From Patiria pectinifera (lineage: Eukaryota; Echinodermata; Asteroidea; Valvatida; Asterinidae), in assembly GCA_029964075.1 (NCBI GenBank), contig CM057147.1:11739513-11803512 (forward strand): a stretch of 64,000 nt of DNA, read 5' to 3'. Positions within the stretch are counted from its first letter, which is position 1, and every line of letters starts with the position of its first letter. This document shows positions 49,701 to 61,700 of the stretch, piece after piece. The notes beneath the pieces are model-generated. The model saw nothing but the letters and a program-made list of their open reading frames with translations, did not search any database and had not been told where the DNA came from. The position numbers and the translations under genes are program-made.

Positions 49701-52700
49701 CAGTGCCCTCTATTGACACAGTCAGAAACCTTTTCACACGCAATGAGTGCTTGCCAGATGATACTTCTTTCAATATTACATGCATATTCTAGATTTTTGT
49801 TATTATTTCTCATCAGGATGCCAAACCCTTTTCAAGACAGTTTGTCCAACTTGAAATGATCAAGTTTTAAGATCGAATGTAATGTACATTTGTGTATAAG
49901 CTACATAAAACTTTATTGGTATAGTTAAAGCGTACCCTAGATGAGAATCTTAGGGTAACATCTTTTAACTTTTTTTTTTGGTGGGGGGGGGGAGATTTGG
50001 CGAAAAGAAAAATGGCCATAAATGAAGTGTTTTTTTTAACAGACTTTCCCCCTTTTCAATAGCAGTGAAGCAGAATTTAAAAAAAAGGATTATATACATG
50101 TATTAGATAAGTTGAAGCGTCTTATTACAAAACCACTCAAAAATGACAACTCAAGTTCTCATACAGGTACTTTAATATAAGTTGATTTTATTTTTGTTTT
50201 CACTTTTATAAAAGAAAAATTGACTCATAAAAATAAAGACGCCAATAACTGCAAATATTGTTTTGGCATTTTTTTATATTCCAGGCACAATGTGGTTAAG
50301 TAATCATCCAAAGAAATACAAGTAGTGATTTATTTAATGAAATCTAATTTATTTGTTTATGTATTTATGTATTTGTGTGTGTGTGGGGGGGGGGGGCAAT
50401 TTAAACTTGAACAGTTTTTACCTCATAAGAAGAATGGTATTTAGATGACATAAGTTTGTTGCACTGAATGAGCAGTACTCGTTTATCTTTAACTGACAAA
50501 ATGAGCTACGGTATATGAGCACCTGTATACATATCACAGGCCCAATACCAGTGGCGTAAATCTGTGCCGGTGAGTGGGGGGGGGGGGGATGACCAAAATC
50601 CAAAAATGTACCGCCTGTGGAAATGCGAAAAGCGCGGAGGTGGGGGGGGGGACGACACCCTATTACACTAGGGGGCGCTCTCCAGGATATATATGTTTAT
50701 GTATATCGATATGTATATACTGGCATCAAATAGGCGCATCTTAAAAGCTTTTGTTCTTCGTTTCGCCACTTTTCAGTGCTATTGAATACATTTTGGTCGT
50801 TCAGATGTTGAAAAATGACGCCTCTGCCGATTACATAATTGTTGTATAGGCCTAATATGTCACAAGTCTCATTAAATTGAAGGACCCACTTCCTGTTTGC
50901 AAACATTTTTAAGAAGAGAAAATTAACCCTAACTCCCTAGGGGGTGGGCAAACTTATATTAAAATTGGAGGATTCAGGACTGTTAGGGTTAATGTATATT
51001 CCTCTATTTGGAAGCTTTGAGTGGCAGCATTACAGCTGCAATTTGTTTCAGCTGAAACCATCTTACCGTTTTTATTATTTGGAATATTGTTTTACACGTA
51101 AGAACTAATTCATGTTTCGTTGTTGCTCCATCCATTCCTTGAAAACCACTAACAAACCCAAATGGCCCACCTGCTTCTTTTTTTCCCCTTTTTTTTTGAG
51201 GATGCATTAGATTTTAAATACTTTTCTTTCTTAATTTCAGGCATAACATTCTTTAAAAGATGTTTCAGAAGTTCAGATGCTCCACCACATGCCACGCACT
51301 TCTATTATTTTTGGAAACATGTTACCCTGAGATAAGAGTTCACAAAATTATGCTGATCTGCAAAACCATACCAATCGATGTTTATGTAGCTAATACATAA
51401 CTTTTGATCTTAAACTTGATCATTTCATATTGGACAAAACTGTAACGAAGATATTTTGGCATCCCGATGAGAAATAAACAAATCTAGAATGTAATATGTA
51501 AGAAGTATCATCTGGCATCCACTTATTGGCCAAGATCGGACGGGTCTTGTTCTTGACACAGGTATATCATTCTTGTAAACCCCGACGGATAAGTGGTGTG
51601 TGAACCTGTTCCGAGTGCACTGCAGTGTATGTTTGTGGGTCGTGTTCCCGCTGTTCGAGCGCGAGAACAATAAAAGTACTTGCGTGAAGAACAGACCGCC
51701 CGAACTCGGATGGTCATTGCGTGAGAAAAGGTTTCTGACCATGTCAATAGAGGGCGCTGTTTCTTATGTGTTTTCTCATGTAGAATTTTCGGCGTTTTTA
51801 TCTCAGATGTTCTCATTCCCAAGCAAACTGTGGATCGGGGATCAACGTTTTGTCGATATGGTTCACCATAATCTACATGTCTGTGAAGTTTTATAACATT
51901 CGGCGAACCAGACTGCCTGGCGAGCGGAAAAAAGGCCTCGTCCCACGGACTATTAAAGCACCATTGATGCATGTATAAAGTATTCATAAATACATAAGAC
52001 AGTTTACCCATTCCTATTGGTCGAGAGCCCTTCACATGGCTGGATATAAAGACTGGCTGGCTGGTTTTAAACACTTTTCCAGTGTCACATGAAATTTGGA
52101 CTCCTTTGAAATCTGGTGCCTTTTACCGTTTTATTTGAATGTTCACAATCTTCATGTAGGCATGTGCAATACCAAGGGCGGATCCAGAACACAATTTTAG
52201 GGGGGGCCAAAAAATTGTTTGGTTCCCCAAAAAAGTGAGTCAAAAAAATTACGGCGTGGGGTTCGAAAAAATTTTGGATTCTAGATGCTCTGTGGTGCGA
52301 TCTGAGGCAATTTCTGACCACTTTAACCAATGTTTTTTTGAAGAAAAGATGGTGGTGTACTTATTGCCTGCCTTTACTGCGATGTCACATAAACAAAACA
52401 AAAAATTGGTTTCGTTTGGGGGGGGGGGGGGCCATGGCCCCCCCCTGAATCCGCCCTTGTGCAATACCACCAGTGAGTCAGTGTTTAATAGTTCTAACTT
52501 CACAATACACCGGTACAGCTGCATTCTGTGCCATATCGCGCAGTATGCGTGACGCGCTCGCCAATCTCCATATAAGGAGTTGTTTACGACTACTCGCGAC
52601 GCTGGACATACCATGATATAGCTATATGGGTGTCCCGAAAACATGAAGTAAATGTGTTGAACAAAATCATTGGGAATTTATACTTTTTTTACTTTTTTGA

Positions 52701-55700
52701 CTTTTAAACAGAAAAGTTCTAATTTTTTTTACCAAAAAAGTATTTATGAATGGGAATAAATATGTGCTTGGCCAGTGTTAAACACTATGTTCAAGACCGG
52801 TTGGAGTCTGGATGCTGATAATTTACCCTCTCCTTCAAGTCAGCATCCAGACTCAAACCGGTCTTAAACAAATTGTTAAAAACCGGCCAAGCACACATTT
52901 ATTCCTTTATTATCATCTGCAGAGTGACAAATTTGAAGATGCAGACATAACCATCACAAAAATACTGAAACTGGAAATTGTCTAGAAAACAAATCATCCA
53001 TTGAAAATGGTTTATGCCTGGCCTTACCTCTTCAAATGGCACAATATCTGTGGATCCTGCTTCTGAGCCGACACCAGCAAAGTAGCGTGAGACAGGACTG
53101 GTTCCAGCCCTGAATGGTGCTCCGTAACGACACAGATTGCTCCGATCAGGCGGCATCCTATAACAGAAGAAAGCGACAGAGTATTCTAACAATGTAATGG
53201 TTACAAATGCTGTGATAAAACCAGTAAACAACGAGACTAGGCCTCTTGAGTCAAAAACTATTTTATATTTATGTAGCAGGTTTTTTTTTATATTCCCTCT
53301 TGGAGATAGAAGGCATTTCAGAATGTGTTCTAAATCTAATTTTTATATTTAAAGGATGTAACAGGGGAACACAAAATTGGACCCCAAATTAATTGAATGA
53401 CCCATAAAAGAGGAAATAAAAAGCGCACTTTAGATACAAAAAATGTTTGAAACAGAACAATAAAGTTGTACAGACCTCAAATTTCTAAGTGTTGCTGCGA
53501 CAGCTGGAGGATTGAAGGGGTCTTGTAGCTCAGCGATGTAGCTGTCTCGATTGAAGACATGAAGGATGAGCTTAGTAGATGAGGACAGGACTGGTATGCC
53601 AGTCAGTGAAGACAGGAGTTTACCATCAACGTACACTTCAAAGGACCACTCATCCTAAAACGATAACAATCTATCATAACTGAGATTTCCATAATTTATT
53701 TTTTTTTTACTTTGAATCAAGAACATGTAACATTAAATATAATTATATAAGCTACACTAAGTACTGCTTATTATCATACTAATCATACCTGTGGGACTCC
53801 AAACCAACATTTACTGTTGCATGTGTGAAATGTTTTTAGGTGATTAATGAGGAAAACTCCAGCGCAAAGTATCCCTGCCGTGACAAATATAACGCAGTGG
53901 CCCATGAAATAGGAATTACACGTGAAAACAAAATTAAGGACATCCTCTGAGAAAATCCACAGGGAATTTAAATTTGTCACCAACAAGGATTAGAAAGTGG
54001 CTGCACATTAGCTGTTGTAACATATGTATCTATTTTATAGGATGCAAATTAGTCAGCTGACCCAAGCAAACTCTTGTCTGAGTAGATGTTTGCAAATTGG
54101 GGAAGTTCTTGATTCAAGTCCTATCCAAGCTAGTTTATGAATTTGTTCACACAAGCTCCCCGAAAGCACTGATGAGCATGTTGTTGGACAGAAAATATAA
54201 ATTCCAATGTCTGACTTGTAAAATTGATGTTCCTTAGAAGTAGCTAAAGGACTCCGGGAAGCACATTAATGGTAATGATACCTCATTTGCATCAAACGGC
54301 TCGACTCTGACGTGGACTGAGAAATGATGCTCCTCTGTTGATGGATCAAAGTCAAGATCTATAACCTCTGATGTCATTTGCCACACATCCTCCAAATAAC
54401 GACACCACAGGACAGCTTGAGATGCACTACCATCTAGAAAAGAATAGACAGCCTCTGTTTCAAATTATTGATGGCAATTGTCCCTAAAGTCTAATTGTAA
54501 CTTGTATCTTCCATCTTATGTCCCACAGTTGGACATGTCCCAAAGTTGGACATGTCAGACATAAATCACAGCTGTGATTGGTCAGAACACCATGAGGTGG
54601 GGCTCAATGGATCGGTCTATTATCTTACTTGGATAGAGTTGGAAATGTCTGACATAAATCACAGCTGTGATTGGTCAGAACACAAGGGGCGGGGCTCAAT
54701 GGATCAGTCTATTATCTTACTTGGATAGAGTTGGACATGTCTGACATAAATCACAGCTGTAATTGGTCAGAACACCATGGGGCGGGGCTCAATGGATCAG
54801 TCTATTATCTTACTTGGATAGTGTTGGACATGTCTGACATAAATCACAGCTGTGATTGGTCAGAACACAAGGGGCGGGGCTCAATGGATCAGTCTATTAT
54901 CTTACTTGGATAGAGTTGGACATGTCTGACATAAATCACAGCTGTAATTGGTCAGAACACCATGGGGCGGGGCTCAATGGATCAGTCTATTATCTTACTT
55001 GGATAGAGTTGGACATGTCTGACATAAATCACAGCTGTAATTGGTCAGAACACCATGGGGCGGGGCTCAATGGATCGGTCTATTATCTCACCTGGATAGA
55101 GTTGGACATGTCAGACATAAATCAGAGCTGTGATTTGTCAGATCACCATGTGGTGGGTTCAATGGATGGTCTATTATCTTACTTGGAGAGAGTTGGACAT
55201 GTCAGACATAAATCACAGCTGTGATTGGTCAGAACACCATGAGGCAGGGCTCAATGGATCGGTCTATTATCTTACTTGGATAGTGTTGGACATGTCAAAC
55301 ATAAATCACAGCTGTGATTGGTCAGAACACCATGGGGCGGGGCTCAATGGATCGGTCTATTATCTCACCTGGATAGAGTTGGACATGTCAGACATAAATC
55401 AGAGCTGTGATTTGTCAGATCACCATGTGGTGGGTTCAATGGATGGTCTATTATCTTACTTGGAGAGAGTTGGACATGTCAGACACAAATCACAGCTGTG
55501 ATTGGTCAGAATACCATGAGGCAGGGCTCAGTGGATCGGTCTATTATCTTACTTGGATAGAGATTGACATGTCAGACATAAATCACAGCTGTGATTGGTC
55601 AAAACACCATGGGGAGGGGCTTAATGAATCGGTGTATTATCTTACTCGGATAGAGTTGGACATGTCAGACATAAATCACAGCTGTGATTGGTCAGAACAT

Positions 55701-58700
55701 CATGGGGCGAGGCTCAATGGATCTGTCTATAATCTCACTTGGATAGAGTTGGATGCCGCACGCTCTCTGTGATGTCCATCTCCCACTCTCATCATCAGAC
55801 ACACTGTCCCCATCTTCGTCCTCTTTGTGGATAGTCCATGGGACAGAACCCATTGGTGTCATTGAAGTACTATTCACATTGGTCACTTCAGTCTCTTCAG
55901 TCATTTCACTGACTGTGTACTCATTGCGTGGTGTGGTTTCCTGTGACCTATATGTGGTGCTGGCAAATGTTGAGCTGTCCTCAGATGTCCCCAAGAAATC
56001 CAGGCAGTCACACAGAGGACACAAAGACTGTTGAAAAGTAAAAGGTCTAGCATAAAAAGTCAGTAATTATTTGTAAAAACAATATTTTTGGTTTGGACAC
56101 TCCAATGCATTTCTGCAGACCCACTGGTACATTACCTACCTTGTGCACACGGATGGAAATATTCAAATGTGTTTATATAAGACTGTAAGGTGATGTACGC
56201 AGGGCACATGATGTGCTCGGTGGAGTCCATCAGTCTGTCAGACACAAACTTATGAAATATGACAGTCATCAACCAATGAAATTTCACAATCTTAAAACAT
56301 TGTAAAAGAAAAAAAAAATACTGTTGCAGTCATACCCCCTCTATCTGGTTGCCTCACTTACCTGGTTGAAGGGTTGGTCATAACAGCACTGACAGATCCC
56401 TTCTTGCCAGTTCTCCCGTCCACCAAAGTCATATTCCCCTATTGCTCCATCCGGGCCATCCCAGAACAGAATGCTGGTCACACTGTGCAGGTCAGGTGGG
56501 GCAGCTTTCAAGTCAAACTATCATTTCAAAAAAAAAAGGTAGTGGAAGTCTACAGGGGTACTTGGCATAGCAGGTCATTTCCACTGTGTGTACATTTGTT
56601 GTATGTGACGTGAGAGTTGAAGCCGTCATTCAGTCTTTGGTTGAGTCTTTGGTTGAGTAACAAGCTTTTTACAACTGCAAGGAATTTCTTCGTCTCTGGT
56701 TATCAAGTTGCATGCCTGCCTTATATGTGACTGATGAATAATTTGGTAATGAACAACTCTGGTATTCAGAATAAAATCACGATGGAAAAACAACCAGAAA
56801 TTAAACATACTAAGTATAAAAGAAAATGTACATGAAAACAGAAATAAAAATGAATTCAATAGCCTTTATTCACACATTGAAATGAATTCAAATTGAAGCA
56901 AATTCTGTGCAGGAACTGTTGAGGACATCCTGGATGATATTACTGATTCACATGCATTAATCACGCCACTACATGTCATGGCTGTGGGGGGCTGATATCA
57001 CAAGGTTTCTGGCAGAGTACTGACCTCATATTCCGAGCTCCTTACAATCTGTGCATTGGTGACGTAGGCTCCAGACAGCATACGAGGCCCTCTTGTATCT
57101 CTCTCCATAATCAGCATCACACTCTCATCAGATGCATGAACCTGGTTATCAACAGCAATGGGGTTAAAATGAACGGGTCCTGAGATGTTTGCTTGAAAAC
57201 ACCTCAGGATTTTCTATTGATAAATAAATACATATACTTAAATATTTCAAGATTTACATGGTGAAGTCAATAAAAGGTGAAATTAGCATTGACACTGTGT
57301 GAAAATATATCTCGTTAGTGAGCATTGTGTGTTTCAAGTTAGTGTTTAGGGATCCAACTTTCACACATCTGTGCTTTAATGCATCCAGCTCTAGACTACA
57401 TATAGTCCACAACTTTGTTGGAATTTAGCAGTCTCCAGATGAGAAACAGAGTTTACTGATCAAAAGATTATTCTTGTAAGAAGGTATTTTTGGGTTACTC
57501 TAAGAAATGGAACAATGGTGTCCCACATGTCCAGCATTATTTGACAGTGTACCACAAGAAAAATTCTTGAGAGGAGAGATAATAGATCAATCCGCTAAGC
57601 TCGCCCTATGCACATTTGACCAATCACAAACATGAGTAAAGTCCAACATGCATGCACAAATGCTGGACATGCGTGCACTTGCATATGATGTGCACATTTA
57701 GTTCGTGAAGTGTGCTATTGGAGAAGCTCACATGATGTTGCGTATGTGTGCAGTGGTTGGGGCTTAACATGTTAATCCAAGCGCAATACAGTCGTACGTA
57801 GCCCACAACTCAAAATGTAAGGTTGAGTGCATGTGCAGTGTGTCCCACATATTGAGCCTTATAGTGAGTGGTCGCAATATCTTCTGTTCCCCACTGAGTC
57901 CATACTTTTACTATCAGAAAGTTTCTTGAGCCTACCTGCTGTGACTGATACTCCAGGTCCCACTTCTCCCTCTTCATGTTCCAGAGTCCCTTGAAGTCCA
58001 TCGCTGACCACTGTGGATCAGTGAAGGGAATGTCTCTCAGTGGACAGGGTGGGCCCTCTGGGTTGGGCAAGTGTAAGATTGTGCCTGTAAAAGTCAAGTC
58101 AATATGAATTAATAGATTTAAAATTGTAATAAGGACGTTAGATACTGCCCGTTTATGAATCTTATAGACTCTGGGTAAACGTCCCCTCACTGATGAAAAG
58201 ACAGAGACATGACAGCAATATTGTAGTCGAGTCATGTAATATGTCGAGTCACTTTGGTTGACTCCGAGTCCAAATCTCAAGTAATTTGGCTCGAATCCGT
58301 CTTCGAGTCCTATTCTGACCCCAGCTGTTTGAGTTTCAAAGAGCTAAAACATGAAGCACGCAAACTGCAAAAAATGTGTAACATCCACAAAACCAAAGTG
58401 GTACACATATCTATGGCCATATCAGCACAACCGCCTATAGGCCTATGCAGGGATCTAGCCGTAGTCGCAGCCAAACCGTCAGTTCAGAGCGGAAATCGCT
58501 CGTTCATCATCAACCATTGCCTAAAGCAGCACAGAATACCAGCATTATATATAATCTTAGTGTTGTACCCAATAATGATCTTGCAGTAATAGGTCCATCG
58601 ATGTGATGAATGCATGAAAGCATGTTTACTCAAAGCTTGTACAGTGGGTGTGTACATGTAGTATACGTGTATGTAGGCCTATGCATTGTATGAAACGGAT

Positions 58701-61700
58701 GTTTACATGTACACACATGTAAATGATATGTAAGTGATGCGCTGTTGTGCGAAGTCTGGGAGCCGGTGATTGAATAACAAACAAAATTATTTGCAACAAC
58801 ACGTTGAAAGTGCTGTGGTACAGTTTGTGTGCTTAATGTTCTCTAGCGTTGCTTTAACGTTACTTACAGAAAATAAACACCAGAATTATGTTGTTAAAAG
58901 GTAAGTTATTTCTGGTAGAAAAATGCATGACTCGTGAGTCACAAGTCCGAATCTTTTGCCGATTGAGACTCGAGACGGACTTGATGAGTCCGAACTCTGG
59001 ACTCGAGTCCTACAATACTGTATGACAAACACTTGAATGCCATGGCTGACATATTTCCATTGTCCACACAAAGATGCTAGGTTTGTGCACATTCAGATCA
59101 CAAGTTAAGTTGTGTGTGCCTCAAAAAGTCATCTCAAAACTTCTCAGTCCTGGCTCCCTGCTGTACATAATGATGTACTTGGCAACTAGCAATGCAACCA
59201 TGCATGCTGTGGAGTACATTCCAAACTTGACTACAGTACTAGTGGGCCAACCAGTGCTAAATGAAGTTAGTCAAACTATGGTTAGCCGTAGTTCACATTT
59301 GCACTTGCTCTACTATTCATGCAAGATCATTAATTAAATTATGTAGCAATTTCCATTTACCAGTAACTTGGGTTCTGTCTGCGCTGTCTGTCATGTCCAT
59401 CTTGAAGTCCATTCCATCAACTACAAGTCCTGCTGTCGGCTCAGACGAGTCAACAAAGATGGGTCCTAATTGGGATAGGACACTGTCTCCTGCATGGTTT
59501 ACTACTGACAGCTGAACAAAATAGGGCTGGTTTTTCTGTGCAGAAAGGAAATATATGATCAAATGTTTTATTGGTGAGCTTTGCAAGTACAACCTAAATC
59601 AAGCCCTTAACAATTACTCTAATTGACAATTGTTTCAATGCCCATCAGTATGTAACAATACCAGAATGGGGAAAGTACATGTATGACTGATGATTCACAC
59701 ACTTTTGTTTCAATGATGCACATATCAATAGCTTAAAGATAACTCTCAACACTACAGTGAAATCTTGATCAGTCAAACTCTGATAACTCAAAACAACTGT
59801 CAAACAAAAAAATCCATTCCTTTCAGAAGTATAACAATGATACATAACCCTGCTTAACTCAAAACTCTGCTTAAGCCAAATTGTGAACCTGTTCCCTTGA
59901 GGTTTGACTTATCAAGATTTCACTGTACTTCAAGTTTTATCCTGAAAAAAAAATATGTTTTTAAATCCCCCCCCCCCACAGAATTGTGGTTGTAATCTAC
60001 GAGCGAATACTTACCTGTAGAGCAATATTACTTATACATATTCCCTATACCGGCAGGTATTTTACGCTAAGAGTTTTATACACTAGCGCCCTCTGGCGTC
60101 CTACCCATAATACCCCGCGGCAAGCGTGCCTTGTGAGCATCCTATTTCTCGAGCATTAAGTCAAAATACTCATGGCATCGAGAAGAGTGGGGTAGGAGGG
60201 AGGGATGCTCTACAGGTAAGCATTCGCTCGTAGACCCCAACCACACTTCTGGGGTGTGTCTACTTCACTCTACTTACCAGTAGAGCAATACATGACCGGT
60301 GACTGAAGATTGTGAGGCGAGACCAACGACCAATGGTTGTGGGGCGTAGCTTGCCAATAGGGGGGCCACTAATAGGGCCCACCTGGCGGCCTGCCGACAT
60401 AGCCTATAGCGTAGCTGAAATCGACTGAAATGCCTGCAGGAAATCAGACCTCGAGATCGAGTCCTCATGTCGGGAGCGTTTGCCCCGGTGGAACCGGTTA
60501 GAGGAGCAATCAGAATCCGAATACGGCGATCAGCTTTCTTCTTCTTGCTCTTCTTTTTTGAAGAACAACCCTGGGGTGTGTCTGACTACAAGTCAGAAGA
60601 CACCTGGGGCACCGGGACCCCCGAACAACGGAAAAAATCCGATGACGAGAATGGTCCCTCAGAGCGAGATAGACCAGGGGCTGTTGGGTCGGGATATCCC
60701 CGGGCGACCGGCTCCGCTCATTACATACCCGGCCGACAGCGCTTCAGACCCCGTGGGCTGAGCGAACGCTGGTCGGTCCGATAGCCTGTGCAACAGCCCG
60801 TCCCGGCAACCAGTGGTACTCGGCACTGTGCGGGAGGGCACGGGTGACGAGAGCCCACTGGAGCGTGACGGCTAGTCCCCTCAGGCTGCCCCGCGCTCAG
60901 GGAAGGTCCAGGGTGCTCATACCTGAGCCACGCTTGCCCTGTCGGCCCTTTTTAGGCTTTGCTCCGGCACAGGAAGTTTGTTTTGGAGGAACCTTGCCGG
61001 AGCGTGCCTTTTGTTTGGGAGTTCCGCTTGAATTGACCGGAAAAGGAGACCGAGGTACCTTTAATTGGTCAGTGGAACTGCCAACACCCCAGCCGGCAGT
61101 GGCTGAGGGTGCTGAACGAGGGACTGCGGCTGTGGTAACGACGCAGCATTAACAGCAGAGTCCCCCGAGAACTCAGTCCGTCCCGTGGGAGAGGAATTCC
61201 CCCCGGTATGTGACAAATCGGTTCTCCCCAAACGCTTCATAATAATGAACTTATCACTCAATAAGACGAAACTATACTCTACTACACTTTCTCTAATCAA
61301 GTACTTCTCTTAAAAAGTGCAAAAGGGTATCAAAATATGATGAAAATACGGAGCGTATTTTTACACGTCATACTCGACCTGCCGCTAAAAATAAAAAATG
61401 ATGCTCACGAGGCACGTACACTTGCCGCGGGGTAATATGGGTAGGACGCCAGAGGTCGCTAGTGTATAAAACTCTTAGCATAAAATACCTGCCGGTATAG
61501 GAAATATGAATAAGTAGTATTGCTCTACAGGTAAGTAGAGTAAACTAGACTGCTATTTTTCTAGCAATGCGATATTAAATCAGCCCATGTTTAGTTATGG
61601 AATAATTATTTTACACATTTTGAAGTTTTTGCATTCAGAATAAAACAATGTAGGGACTGGGAACCAGAGCGTATCAGTTTGTGCACACACAAAAACACAC

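Noticed and set aside
54546-55772. Long plus-strand open frames of a 31-residue repeat protein (SDINHSCDWSEHHGAGLNG)
   Set aside because: The 93-bp period is a multiple of three, so any stop-free frame stays open. There is no independent start or codon signal, and the array is anchored to a minus-strand splice donor.
60467-61152. GC-rich plus-strand open frames as a host gene
   Set aside because: They lie between inverted repeats of a DIRS-like remnant, lack splice or domain support, and overlap competing frames.
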